In this document: positions 11,621-23,980 of the stretch, in pieces
Numbering within the stretch: position 1 is the first letter of the stretch
Layout of the letters: each line of letters opens with the position of its first letter
Origin: Auricularia sp. M13
Lineage: Eukaryota > Basidiomycota > Agaricomycetes > Auriculariales > Auriculariaceae
DNA: 64,000 nt
NCBI GenBank assembly: GCA_037042915.1
Contig: CM073198.1
Location: forward strand, 2,480,001 to 2,544,000
Direction: 5' to 3'
Position numbers and translations under genes: made by a program
The notes under the pieces: generated by a model
What the model was told of the DNA's origin: nothing
Database searches by the model: none
Seen by the model: the letters and a program-made list of their open reading frames with translations, nothing else

Positions 11621-12129
11621 CTAGTGCTCCTCGTGCGCATGGCCCGCCTTCGACTGCAGGTACGCATACTGCCGGTCTCCGTAGCTGTGCACCGCGAGCC
11701 CTGCACAATCCCCCGTCAGTGCCCTGATGTGACAGCTCTGCGTGACTGACCAATCGAAATGGGCACGATCCAGTATGGCACATGCTTCATAATGCGCCTG
11801 TAGCCGTTGAAGATGTAGCCGTGCAGCGCCCCGGCGAACGGGCGCTGCCTGTACGGCGAGATGGCTGCACGAACCGTCAGCGCGCTCAAGGCCGCCAACT
11901 GCAACAACGAGCACGCACAGTAGACAGCCATGTACTTCTGGCCGTGCGAGCCAAGGTTGCCCCACCAGCCTTGCTACACAGGAGCGCTCGGTCAGAGAGA
12001 CCCGGCGCGACCGCAGGGCCAGGATACTCACGTAGGTCTTGGCTGTAGATATAATGAGCCTCTTGCGCATCATATTATAATGCACGCACCAGAGGGCATG
12101 TCGCTCAGGACAGCGCGAGTCGGCCGCAT
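11621..12129 (-). CDS. QCR8: Cytochrome bc1 complex subunit 8 (ubiquinone-binding QP-C)
   Basis: A small nuclear-encoded subunit of mitochondrial complex III with one membrane helix. Five exons on the minus strand are 12090-12129, 12032-12042, 11919-11973, 11751-11864 and 11621-11700. All introns are GT-AG (47, 58, 54 and 50 nt). The spliced protein starts MRPTRAVLSDMPS and continues AKTYQGWWGNLGSHGQKY, then the diagnostic RPFAGALHGYIFNGYRRI with VPYWIVPISIG, and ends YLQSKAGHAHEEH. Total length is 99 residues, as expected for the family. The second exon is only 11 nt (CCAAGACCTAC) yet is needed for the conserved Lys-Thr-Tyr before the Trp-Trp-Gly motif. The gene is divergent from OST4, sharing a 167-bp promoter region. 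Confidence 0.88.
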
Positions 12130-12296
12130 GATGATGAGCTCGACGTCAGAGGTTCTGAAAGTAAAGTAAAGAAATCGGACTTTGCCAGTCGTGATACTCA
12201 GCCAGACTCGAGCCACGTCGACCGCGTCTCGCCCCGTCGACCCAAGGCACGACCTGGACGCAGCTCAATGTCCAAGATGACTGACCGCCATTGCAG

Positions 12297-12428
12297 ATGT
12301 CGCACGACACTCTTTACAACCTCGCCAACGGCCTCGGCCTGATGGCTGTCATTACAATTGTCTGCTACCATTTCGTGGCAGTCAATGCGCGCTATATCCA
12401 CCACCACCACGCTACATCCTCGCACTAG
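12297..12428 (+). CDS. OST4: Oligosaccharyltransferase 4-kDa subunit Ost4
   Basis: A 43-residue single-exon reading frame: MSHDTLYNLANGLGLMAVIT followed by IVCYHFVAVNARY and a His/Ser tail. It matches the Ost4 pattern: a mini-protein with a short luminal N-terminus, one membrane helix, and a YH-x-x-AVN edge. Ost4 holds Stt3 and Ost3 together in the ER oligosaccharyltransferase that N-glycosylates proteins. The start codon is preceded directly by ttgcag, so a 5' UTR intron may end here. An upstream ATG at 12269 is out of frame. The call rests on size and helix motif, hence moderate confidence. Confidence 0.72.
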   Translation: MSHDTLYNLANGLGLMAVITIVCYHFVAVNARYIHHHHATSSH

Positions 12429-12740
12429 AGCGTTGCTGGAGAGCAGAATGAGGGGGAGCAGGGCTCGGACATGTACTGTGATATTAAAACTCTGCAAGGG
12501 ACACGCAGACCGTCGAACAAGCTCTGTCCCTCTCGATCTGATCGGGCCACATGAATTCCGCAAAAATCCCAGGATATCTGCGGAAATCTCTCTTGCGAAT
12601 TTCAATGCAAGATGCAGGGCGTGTGAATGTAAGAAGCACGAATGGTTGAACGTCACGTGATGCGGGATCTGCTGTTGACCGCTGCGGCAGTTGAATGTCC
12701 GCCCAACCTCTCTTCCCGTCGGTGCACTCGCGTCGCGAGC
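12429..12740. other. Intergenic between OST4 and the giant PH-protein gene
   Basis: No family recognised. A minus-strand open frame (12198-12656) overlaps OST4 and looks random. The frame of the next gene is open from 12642, but the ATG at 12741 (MSSSSQPDPGG) gives a more typical N-terminus. Confidence 0.4.
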
Positions 12741-15700
12741 ATGAGCAGCAGCAGCCAGCCGGACCCCGGCGGGCGACGCACGCCCCTGTTTGCCAGCGCA
12801 GGCTCACTGTCCAGCTTTTCGCAATCCGACACCCAGCGGTCCCCGACTCGATCCACCTTCATACACTCTGGTCCGTGCCACCCTGCCCGCACACCGTGCC
12901 ACGCGACGCTGACCGCTCGGCCGACAGACTCCGAGCACACAGACGACGACGACCACGCCCAGGCACGCGGAATGTCGCCCGTGCCGTCGCGATCGTACAC
13001 CGAGCAGTCGTGGGTCTACGACGAAGAAGAGTCATTCCGCGACTCCGAGGAGGTCGATCGCGCCCTCGACGAAGAATTTGACTCCGCAGAGCAGGCCCTG
13101 TCTGGCTGGAGCAGCGCGCCGCCCGCCTCGGTGCCGCTGTCGTTCCCGCGCACTGAGCTGAGCGTCGTGCCGGAACAGAGCGAGCCGTCGACGCGCTCCT
13201 CGCTTCTCTCCAGCAGGCCGTCCAGCGCAGCCTTCCTCAGCGGCACCTGGAACGAGGACATCCTGCGCCGCCAACGGGAGCGTCTGGAGCTCGGAGGCAC
13301 GTCGTCGTCGCGCCCGTCGTCGCCGAGCATGCGTTTCGGACACTCGCGCGGTGCAACCGACCCCGGTCCCGGAGAGTCCAGTCCGCGCACTCAGCGCACA
13401 GCCCGTCGTGCCGGTGATCTCATCGCCTATTTTGAAGCAAGCAGCACCACCACGGGTTCGAACACTTCGGGCTCGTCGTCATATGGCCAGCCCCGCTCCC
13501 CGTCTCCCAGCAAGTTCAGCCACTCCTACACTCAATCCGTCTCTATGCCCTCCATCTCGCGTACTTTCCAGGAAGCATCAAGCTCTATGCACACCCGCTC
13601 TCCGACCATGCCCAATCTCAGCACATATTCATACTCGCGTCCCTCTTCGCCCTCGAAAACCAAGCTTATGTCTCCGTCTATGGGCACTACTGCTTCCATG
13701 ACCATGTCTTCTTTGCTTTCATCGCCTTCTCGTCAGCTCTCCTCGCCGTCTCGCCCGCTCTCAGCTCTAAGCCTCTTGTCACCTCCGGCGCCGTCGACGA
13801 CGCTGTCATCCTCTTCGAAAAGTCCTCCGCCGCGGCCTGTCTCCCCGCGTTCTCTTCCGCAAACTTCTGTACGCAACCTCGTGGCCGCATGGACGGCTGC
13901 GACATCCTCCCCATCGTCCTCCGAGGGCTTCTTCAGCATTCGACGTGCTGCTGAGCGCCGTGCGCGACAGCAAGGCGACGAAGAACGAGACTCTGGCGAA
14001 AGCATTCACCCGAGCGGTCGACCGGCGGTGATGCCTCCACCACCTGATGCCTCCCACGTGCCCACGTCCTCGGGGAATCGCTCTAGTGGGAGCACGGGTA
14101 GCTCTGGAAACCCTAGGTCCTTCGAGCTGCCTGACCTTGGCGATCATTTCCGCATCCCAGAGGAGGTTTGTGATTGTCTATTTGCGTATGTTCATTGCTA
14201 ATTTTTCTCTATCAGCCACTTCGTGTCGGCGGCCTTTGGTACTTGAACGTGCACACGGCGCCACCTTACCTGTGGCAGAAATGCCAGGCCGTGCTCTACC
14301 CCAACAAGCTGCTGCTCACATGGATCGCTCAAGGCGGTGGGCGCGGCGTCGTCACTCTCGACTTGCTCAACTGCACCGAAGTGCGGTCGGTCCCGTCCCC
14401 AACTCACCCTTCCGCCCAGGAGGATGTCGGCACCATTGCTGCGCAGGCGCAGGCTAAGCACCCCATGTCCGAATTCACTGGCCTTTTGGAGATGCTATGT
14501 CCGTTCCAGCTTCTCTACACCGATGGTGTGGAGAGGCTTGCAGCGGAGAGTGCACGAGAACGTGTGCGCTGGGTTGGCGCGCTTTGGTATGCCTGTCCAT
14601 CTGGTCTGATGGCAATAATTCGCTAACATGCCAATGAAAGGAACGCTATTGAGAGTGCTGCAACCGTGCCGACGCGCGCCTCTTCTCCAGCGCCGACCAT
14701 CGCGAGCTTCCGCTCGACGACGAGTGGTTCGGGGTCTGCTTCGACGGTCTTTGTCCCTCCCATGGACACCATCCCGGACCTGCCGGACACCAGCTCGACT
14801 CGGTCGTCGTCGTTCGCCTCCGGCTCCATCATGTCGTACCATGCCTCGGTCACGGCATCTTCGCGAGCATCGGACGACGGCGCGATTTCGAACCAGGGCT
14901 TGGTCGTGCCTCTCGGCCGCTCAGGAAGCAGGCTTATTGCACCCAGTCGCAGTTCCAGCCTTCGTCGTACTGCGTCGCTTACGGACCTTGATGCCGAATT
15001 TGCATCAGTTGCGAGGACGCTGCGTAGCATGGGCAGCGGGAGTTCGGCATCTCGCTCGTCGGCGGCGCCATCTCTTCTGTCCGTGCCTTCGATCCCGGAC
15101 ATTGGGTCGACGAGAGCGGATTCTCCTGCTCCCAGCAGTCGTAGCTACAGGAGTGCGAGGCTGTCCGAGCCACCTGCAAGACTCGAAGGTGATGATGTCT
15201 TCTACTCTGCGTCGTCGGCATCCAGTGCTGCTCCTTCAGCTACTGGTTCGAGCTCTAGCGGTGGCAAGACGTCGTTCTACACCCCATCGTCGTCTCCGGT
15301 CAAGCCGCTCAGTGTCACGTCTCCGCCATCGACCGGTAGTGATATCCTCCGCGTGCTCTCGCCGAGCTCTGCCACTCAGATCGTGGGCTCTACGCTCTCC
15401 TACCGGCGTAGCGACTCCGCCTCGCTCCTGGGTGACAGCCATGACGAGTCCATCCGCTCTCCCTCGGAGACGCCGTCAACGCCAAGCAGCAAGCTTTCCA
15501 GGTCTCCTGGCATGCGTCGCAGGACTCCCCGCAGATCTCGCAATTCGAGCGGTGCCGGGCCGGACTCTGAGAAGGAGAACGACGCGTCGGAGTCGATGAT
15601 CACGTCGCCAAAGTCGCGCAGCAGCGGTACTCCTACGCATTCTGATCGCACGCCGCGGTCGTCGCGCACGGCCTCCAGCGGTTCGCGCTCGTACTCTGCC

Positions 15701-18700
15701 TCGTATCGCTCTGGCTCCGCGTCGGGTGCATCGGCGTCTGGCCGTCCTCAGTCGTCGTCTGATTACGATCTTTGTGCAACGTCGGACTGGACGGACGACT
15801 CGACATGCTCCTCGGTTGCTAGTGGTACGCGCACGCCTTCGGTTGTCGAGACGGTCGGAGTGTACACGGAGTCCGTGGCATCTGAGCATCCGCCGTCGAC
15901 TGAGTACTCGACACCGTCTGAGCCAGCACCATCCACGGCGTATAGCACGCCCTCGGAAGGCCCGGTGTCCAGTGTGTACCGAACACCGTCGACGCACAGC
16001 TCACTTATCACGGAACGCTCGCATGGCACGACTTTCGAAACGGCGCGCACTCCATCTGAGAGCGGTTCGTTCAGGACGATCCCGAGCTGGCATTCCTCGC
16101 GCACGCCGACACCGACGCCGAGCACAGAGTTCAGCACGGCGCCGTTGTGTCCCAGCGAGCCATCGACGGCATACGCGACCCCCAGTGATGGCATGGCATC
16201 GTACCTGACACCGAGCGCGGGTACCCCGGTACCTAGCTCGCCGCGCACGCTGCCGTCTCTGCCGACATCGCGCTCGCCTACGCTTCCGCCGTTGCCGTCG
16301 TCGCGGGCATCCTCCGTCAGGCCGCCTTCGACTTATCCATCGATTCCGTCGTACCCGTCAAGTAGCAGCCACCGCTCTATCTCGGTCCACTCGTACGCGG
16401 AGAGCCCTGCTAGGCAGAGCACATCGCCTCCGCCGTCACCACCGCAACCTGTTGGGTCGCCCGTGGCTTCGCTCTACTCTGAATCAGACGTCACGCCAAC
16501 CGATGAAAGCTCCATATCAGCGCCAACGCCGTCAACACCGTCGATTGTGCGTTCGTCCCCATCGCCCATGGGACCCCGCTCCATGACAATATCTTCTGCG
16601 TCTATCCATACGCCGTCGTCGCCGTCAAGCTTGACTCCTAGCTCGCCGTCATCGTCCTCGTCATCAACCGTCTCGTCGACATCGGTGCCGACACCCACGC
16701 CGTCGACCGTCTCCAGGACAATCTCGTCTATCAGGGCTTCGACTACGCCGACGCCGAGTAGCCCTCATTTGTCCGTGCCGACGACTTCGCTATTATCTGC
16801 GCGCACCAGCCCATCGCCGTCGTCAGTGAGCAGTCTCTCTGTCAGCACTGTCACTGCCTCGCCCATCGCTCCGGTGCTGCCTTCTCCGACCGCGCCATCG
16901 TTTAGAGAGTCTCTCTGGGCTGGGGAGAGCAACCTTTCGTATGACAGTTCTGCTCTCATGCCGTCGCCGTCGATGGGCTCGATGTCGCTCGCAGTGGATG
17001 ATGAAGCATCGTTCGACTCCTCAGTCCTTCGGCCCACGGATTCGTACGCTTCGGACTACATCCGCGTACCCCAGCGTAGCCTTTATCGCGCAGAGTCAGC
17101 CAGGTCGTATGCCTCTTCGATCCTGCGACCTTCAGCAGAGTCAATCATGGGCGATGAATATGCTGACCCAACTGTACGTCACTCCCATGTCAATGAGATT
17201 ATGGACTAACAATCGTACAGCCAGGGCCATCGACTGTTCCTTTGCCGTCGTCGCCGACCCCAACGATAAGCGCAAGCTTGACAATGTCTACGCCCGAGTC
17301 GAACCAGCCTTCTATCGCTTCACAATTGGAGACAATCGCGTCCCTCCCCGAACCCGTTGAGGAACCATTGCCGCCTCCGCCCGAACCAGCTCGGGAACAC
17401 CTCGTCACAGAGGAGGTGGACCGGCTCATCGACTATCTTCGAGGGCTCGAGGAGGCGCGGGCGTCAGATGCTCGGGACATACATGATCAACTGGGTCGCG
17501 TCGAGGGCACGCTGTTCGATTTGAATAACTTCGTTCGCGGAGAAGAACGCCCGCCTCCTGTTCCGAGGAAGGATCGCTCAGTCGGGCGCAGCTCGGCACC
17601 TCCGTCAGAGCGCGCGCCATCGGTCGTGGTGCCCTCTCCAGAGCGACCGTCATCTGTGCACCTAGCGCCGCCCAGCACGCCAGCCTCTCTGGAGCCGCCA
17701 CCCACTCCGCCGATGCGTATCCCGACGCCCTCGTCTATCGAGGACTCGTTCTCGTATTTGTCAAGCCCAAGCTCGGACTCGTTGCTAGATGTTCCTCGAG
17801 AAGTGACGCCCGAACCGCCGTCTCCATCCCGCAGTTCGTCATCGTCCCCATCTTCGTCCTCATCAAGCGATGGCACCCCAACGGAGCGGCCAACCTCTAG
17901 ACATCCGTCTCCTCGTCCCTCTCCGTTACCTATCGGCGAGCTACGCGATCTTATTGAAGGCGTTCGCCAACAAGCGGACAATCTTCTGCAGGCTCAACGT
18001 GAAACGAACGAGATGCTGAACGAATTACGGCAACGTCCAATCCCTCAGCCTGTCGATCCGGACCTCGCGCAACGCAAAATGGATAGTCTACACGCGATCC
18101 AGGAAATGGTTCAGTACATACTGGATACGTTGGTTGACCGGGAACACTCTGACCTCCTCCGTCGCCTTCAAAATGTGCTCAATACCGCAGGCCCGAGGGA
18201 GCCTTCTATCATCGCACCGACTCCGCGCTCCTATGCACCGTCCTCCATTCCCGATTTCGCGTCAATGCAACACCCGCCGCCGCCGCCGCCAACGGACATA
18301 GGTCCTCCAGAGCCCACGCCGATGATCGTGCGGCCGCCCCCACGCCCGGCGCGAGCGCGCAGCACCAGCCCAGTGCTGCCTCCACCACCGGATCGTTCGA
18401 GGACGGCTCCTCCTATAGGAGGGCCCTATCCCCCTATCGACCGGTGCGCCGGCAGCGCCGGCCTGTCCGTCTCCCAACAGACGCAGGAGAAGGAGAAGAA
18501 CCTGGACCTGAAGAATCCGACGATGGCGAATACGGCAATATTCCCAGAGACCCTGCCCAAAGGCGTCGCCGACCTGGGGGCGATGTCCCAGACGATGAAG
18601 GTCCGGACCTCGATTTCGAACGATTCGTCCGTGACCGTCGTGCACGCGCTCATCCAGGTGATGGCTTTTGGGAACCTCCGGGCCGAGTGAGTATTTCGTT

Positions 18701-21700
18701 CTGTCTAGACATTACACATCTCTCATGTTTCTTCAAGCGACCGCCTCAGGCAGAAGTACGGCCCCGACCGCCCAGTGCGCCTCCCCGCGTCGATGATGAC
18801 CGTGCACCTCCTCCTGCTGAATGGATCAGGCCTGGATACCGACCTGTTCGTTCGGTGCTCTTCTCTGTCCGACGTGGACTCATATTTTCACAGGGCGATG
18901 GTGGATATCCGCAGCAAGGCGGTATGCCGCCCGTTGGCCCTGGTATGCCGCCCATGATGGCCCCAATGCCGCCACCAGCTCCTGCTGTGATTGTACCGGT
19001 AAGATGGTAGAGTTCGATCGCGAGGACAATCGTCTGAAAGCTCTCGTCAGAGTGTCACCATCCCCGATGAACTGCGCCGTCAACTAGCGGTATATCAGCT
19101 TCTCGACATCTCCTATTATAACTCACATTTTGGCAGGAACAACATGAACATTCTCAGGCGGCAGCGGACCAGCTCGTGCAGCTCACGGAGTTCACAGACT
19201 CTTTAAGCAGATGGCTCGAACGTGAACGACATGATCGTCAGAACGAATTCCGCGGTTTGAACGACCGTGTTGACGATCTTCGACACCAAATTGGAGAACT
19301 ATCTCGTGGAGGCTTCGACGGGCGTGAGCGAGATCTATTGGTTTCCTGCTAGATTGCTCATGTGCTTTGTAGCTCGCTTTATGCCTGGGGGACATCCTCA
19401 GCCTGTCCCTGATCCACCAGTCATCCCGGGCTCCCAGTTCGACGGCGGCCGTTTACCACATCTTCATCCGGCTGGTATTATTCCCGTGATGGGGCAGCCG
19501 CCCATGCCTGGTCAACCTTTCATACCGCCGATGGTGCCGGAAGCGGGAGGACCATCTATCTTTATTCCTGGTGGTGGTGGAATGCCTCCTCCGCAATTCG
19601 TGCCGCCGCCCATGGCACAGGGACCAATTTTCCCTCCCGGTCCCCCCCGCTCTGGCGTTCCCCACGACTTTCCAGATTCGCCGGAGGGTCATCGCCACCA
19701 TCATGAACGGAGCCCTGAGATTCACATCCCTCCAGTACCCTCTCCGAGCCCACCTCCACATCGTCCTGGTTCTCGTCCTGGTTCCCGTCCCGCACACACG
19801 GAAGGCGAAATCCCTCATGTGCCCACCCATAGTCGACCTCACACCCCTGCTACACATGCACCCATTCAAGTGCCTATGCTCATACCCCAGGGTCCGGTCT
19901 CGGCCGTCCCGCCTCCCCAGGCTCCTGGTATAACCGTCGTACAGCCTACACCTCTGCCTGTAGGACTGCCAGGACAACCTATGATGGTACCTTCGCATGT
20001 CCCAGAGGCCACCATCCCTTTGCCGCCTTCACGCTTCAGTCATCGTTCTCGCCATTCTACGCCGCCGTCTGTCCATGTGGATGTGCATCCTGGACAGCCT
20101 GTGCCCAGTATGGTGCCGCCGGTCGCGGGCCAGATGCCATCGCACGTGATAGTGTCACAACCCATGGGACAGCCTGCGGGACCTCAAGAGATTCTCGTGA
20201 CGGAGCGTCCAGTCTCTCCAAGTCACCACGGTGGCCAAGTCCATGATTACCCGCACGAAGAACGCAGAACTGGACCTTCTCGGCGAAGCCGAAGGCATCC
20301 TCGCGACTATTCTGATGAAGATGACGATGATGACTACTCTCCGGACAGACGTGCGCGCCGACGTCGTCCATATGACGATAGGCGCAGACGTCGCGCTCGT
20401 TCTCCCTACTCAGATGAAGGACGTCGCACTCGTTCTCCCTACTCGGATGAAGGTTCTCGTCACCGACGACGTCGCAGTCGGGACAGTCGGGAGAGCCGCG
20501 AAAGAGAAGGGAGGCGTAGTCGTCGCGATGATGACCACGGGAGGCGCAGCCGTCGTGATGATGACGACGGAAGGCGCAGTCGTCGCGATGATGACCGACA
20601 TCGGTCGTCCTCGAGGGAGCGCCTCCATCGACCTCCTACGACTCAAGCAGACCCTCACGGGTTTGATCCTCACCAGGCTTATGCCCAACCCAGCGTTCCT
20701 GGGCATGTTGCCACTGGCACAGCACCCCCACATACCGGCTATGCTCCCACGGCCCCGCCGCATTCAACCTACGCTCCTACAGCACCGCCGACCGCGTACG
20801 CTCCAGATACCCACACTGCCCACGCTCCCCACTCCCCTACGATCATCGGGCTTCCTCTTCCACCAACACAGGGTGGCCCTATAACCGTTGCAGCTCCTAG
20901 TCCGCGGCGTCCGACGCAGGTTGACACCTTGAACGAGGCCGCCCGAGACCAAGCGCTGCGGGACCAAGAGCAGAGGCTCGCTGACGAGCGACAACGGTTG
21001 GCTGAGCACCAGCAGCGGCTCGCTGATCAGGCAGAGCAGCTTGCTCAGGCTCATCAGAGGGCAGGTGGGCTTATGGAGGCACATCAAACAGCTCTCGATG
21101 AAGCACGGGGTGCTCAAGATAATCTGACGCACCGCTTCGACGACGCAGAAGTCGGAAGAGAGGAATTATTCGCACGTCATGAAGCCGACAGGCAGCGTCT
21201 TTTCGAAGAAAGCGAAGACCGCCGCCGTGCCGAAGCCGAGGCACGTAGGCAAGCCATCTTCAACGTTCCTCCCACCCTTCCACCGTCAAGTCCGCCGCAG
21301 CCTGCGATTCTACCCGAGCAACAAGTCGAAACCGCCGTCCCGGTTGCGCCGTCAAGACGACCAACTCCACCTCTCATGGCTCCTTTGGTACCTGAACAAC
21401 CTGTGCCCATTCCTGCAGTTGTCGACTTGTCGGAGCATCAAAGGTTCTTGCAAGACATGGCGGAGCAAATGAAACAACAGATGGCACAGCAGCTCGAGGA
21501 CATGAAGAATCAACACAACGCAGCTTTGTCCGCCGCCGAGGAACGAGAGAACAAGCTTCGCGAGTTGGTCGAACAATCTCTCGGGCGTCGCGAGGAGGAC
21601 GAACGTGCCCGTGTTGCCATGTTGGAGGAAGAATTGCGCAAGGCGAAGGAGGAGCAGGAACAGGCACGCTTGCTACGAGAGCAGCAGCAACAGGAGCAGA

Positions 21701-22965
21701 TGGAACACCAGATCGCCTCGCTCAGTGACCAATTCGCCGGTGTCAACAGTGGCTTGGGCGATATCACCAATCTCCTCAAGGCCCGCGACGAAGCGGATGC
21801 AGCCCACCGCGAGACGCTGGAGGCGCGGTATCGCGACAAGGACCCGCGTCGCGCCATCAAGGACGAAAAGCAGAAGGAAATATTCGATCTGCTGACCCGT
21901 TTGATTCATTGCTGTGACGAGTTCAAGGAGCGATCCAACGAAGATCGATCCTCTGCAGCGAGTCGTACGTACCGCAACCATTCTCAAATGCGACAAAACT
22001 CATCTGTGCTTGGCAGGTCAAGAGGATCTTCTAACGCAGCTTCGGGGTCAGGGCACCGACTTCAACGACCAATTGCGAAGCCTTGGAGATGGTCAGACTC
22101 ACTAGCAAGCCTTGTATCATGACTAAGTTTTTTACAGGCCTTCGCGAAGATAATGCGCGCCGCCACGAGGAGGTTCTCGCCACCGTGCGGGAATCAGCCA
22201 ATAGTATCGCCCTCCCCAATATCGAAGATGTGAGTTTACTCGACCATCATTTATCCGCCAGGCTATTAACTGGCATCGACGCAGTATCTTAACAAATTCA
22301 GTCGTGCGCTTGCAGAAGAAGTTCGTATCCTGCTCCATGAAGTTGGAAACCTTCGCCACGAGCGTCGTACACTGCAGTAGTATGTTCTCCCAGCTCTCGT
22401 ATCAGAGCAATTGCTCACACAAGTGCAGCGAACTCGGCGAATACCTGTTGATGAAATCGAAACTCGATGCTGGAGGTCAATTCGACAACACATGGTGCGT
22501 TGAACGTGCTGTGTCCAATCATGCACTAATTCACATGGCTCTTAGGGTGCCCGTTCTTCGTCACTGGCAGCAGCCCCCTTGGATGCCTGGTGGTGGAGGT
22601 GACGGAGGAGGTCCGCCCCCTCCTGGTGCTCCAGGAGCACCAGGAATGCCTATGCCAGAACCGGCTGCTGAAGAAATTCCGGTGCGTCCTGCGTGGAGGA
22701 CAATGCGTCCGTCCACTAGGGGGGCAAAGCTACGGAAAGGCGGTAAGGAGAACGCCCCTCCTCCGGCGCCAACGGCGGCTCCCACGCCGGCTCCAATGGC
22801 CGATTCCTCGTCGTGGACGACATGGAACCGTGAGTGCTTCAGGGTGTTACCATATATGATGCTGACAGTTGGTTAGCCAACCCGCGTTGGATGCCGTCGC
22901 CCATGCCCAGTACTATGCCGCCCATACCTGAGGTCGTCGCGCCTGGTCCGTACAAACCCTATTGA
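12741..22965 (+). CDS. Very large PH-domain protein, Ser/Pro-rich with RS-type repeats and coiled coil; function unknown
   Basis: About 3,000 residues over at least 12 exons. In order: a 470-residue Ser-rich disordered N-terminus; a PH-like domain after the intron 14166-14215 (PLRVGGLWYLNVHTAPPYLW, KLLLTWIAQ, GVVTLDLLNCTEV, ending ERVRWVGALWNAI across intron 14587-14640); some 840 residues dominated by Ser/Thr-Pro repeats; after intron 17174-17220 a helical stretch (EEVDRLIDYLRGLEEARASD); acidic/basic patches near 18,450-18,680; a Pro/Gly-rich part; RS-type repeats (20,250-20,620); a long coiled coil (about 20,930-21,900); and a C-terminal helical block ending PEVVAPGPYKPY. The PH fold suggests binding to membrane lipids or proteins at the cell cortex, but that is inference. 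The frame changes near 18,330, explicable by a 35-nt intron (18328-18362) or an indel. Two adjacent genes cannot be fully excluded, but no promoter-like gap is visible. Confidence 0.7.
20250..20625 (+). repeat. Arg-Ser/Asp tandem repeats inside the PH-protein gene
   Basis: The translated segment contains two copies of RSPYSDEG and three tandem copies of a GRRSRRDDD-like unit (27-30 nt), in a region of alternating Arg, Ser and Asp. The DNA shows the matching near-repeats (CGTCGCGATGATGACCA and variants). Such RS/RD tracts are common in phosphorylated nuclear-speckle proteins, though the rest of this protein is not a splicing factor. Confidence 0.8.
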
Positions 22966-23144
22966 CATATCCTACTGCTAACATTGTATCCAAAGGCTTA
23001 TTTGGACCACGTGATATCCCTACGCCAGGACGGCGTTGAACGAATAGGATAGACTAGACGAATATTTTTAACGATTTATCATGATTTCTGAACCTGAATT
23101 GCTTGCGCTGTATTGTGTATACAAACAACAGACGTCTTCATCTC

Positions 23145-23875
23145 ATGCTCACTGCTCGCGTCTTGAACTCGCTTCAGCGGTCGTCCCGAATGACTGCTCA
23201 TCCAACGCTGCGACGACTATTGTCGAGCGCGAGCTTTGAAGAGCCTTCGCGACCAGGGTTATTCTATCATCTTGTGACGTCGGCGCATGGCCCAGTTTTT
23301 GCCGTCAGTTTGCTCGAGGAGACACCGAAAAGCCCAACGTCTGCAACAATCATTGGATTGTTACCCGCATCTACCGGAGGCGACACTGCTTCTAATGCTA
23401 CGTTTGAAGACTTCGTACCGAATCGTTGCGTCTCGGTTTTCGAGCTTCGCGCGTGCAACATGTTGATTCAGGAACTCGCAGCGCCATTCAGAGAATTGCT
23501 GAACAGCAGTGTGAAGAAGGGGCTAGAACGTGGCGTGGATGAGGGACTGGAAATGCAAGCCAAGCTCGTGTACGATGGATGGCTACACGTGAACGACGAG
23601 AGGAACGAGGCAGCCAAAACGGGTGACCGCATCGGCTCTCCGGATGATATCGTAGGCTCGGTGTGTGTCAGGGAAGGGAAGGTACGTCCATACAAACCAT
23701 GAAGACGCTGCGCACATCGTCTGACCTGGCCCAGATATTGCCCGAGACGTTCTCGCCGATGCCAACGTACCGTGTCTGCACTCCGGACGGGGTCGTCAAA
23801 CTCTCCGACCCATTCATGCAACATCTCGTGCAGACGCTTCGAGAAGCACATGCCGCAGAGTCCGTAGAAAAGTAG
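23145..23875 (+). CDS. Unrecognised conserved-looking protein
   Basis: Two exons: one ending DDIVGSVCVREGK before a gtacgt donor near 23681, and a second from about 23736 (ILPETFSPMPTYRVCTPDGV) to the stop at 23873-23875. The body reads RPGLFYHLVTSAHGPVFAVSLLEE, then an amphipathic helical region (LIQELAAPFRELLNSSVKKGLERG). I do not recognise a domain. The N-terminus is uncertain: ATGs at 23103, 23145 and 23190 are in frame, and the 23145 start gives an Arg/Ser-rich leader that could be a mitochondrial presequence. A different short frame from 23081 (MISEPELLALY) could be a true first exon if spliced. Codon use and a clean splice support a real gene. It lies 105 bp upstream of SMC2. Confidence 0.6.
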
Positions 23876-23980
23876 AGAAATTGTATGGGACTGTCGGAGT
23901 GTAGAATCGTGTTCCGGAAGCAGAGTGTGCATGTTGACGCGTTGTTTGCCACTCCTCGCTACCAACCACATTGTTCTGCC

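Noticed and set aside
14628-15599. 323-residue Arg-rich frame overlapping the PH protein
   Set aside because: Frame-shifted shadow of Ser-rich coding sequence (TCG/CTC read as CGT/GCG).
20231-20884. 217-residue frame overlapping the RS-repeat region
   Set aside because: Shadow of the repeats; the main frame continues the spliced protein on both sides.
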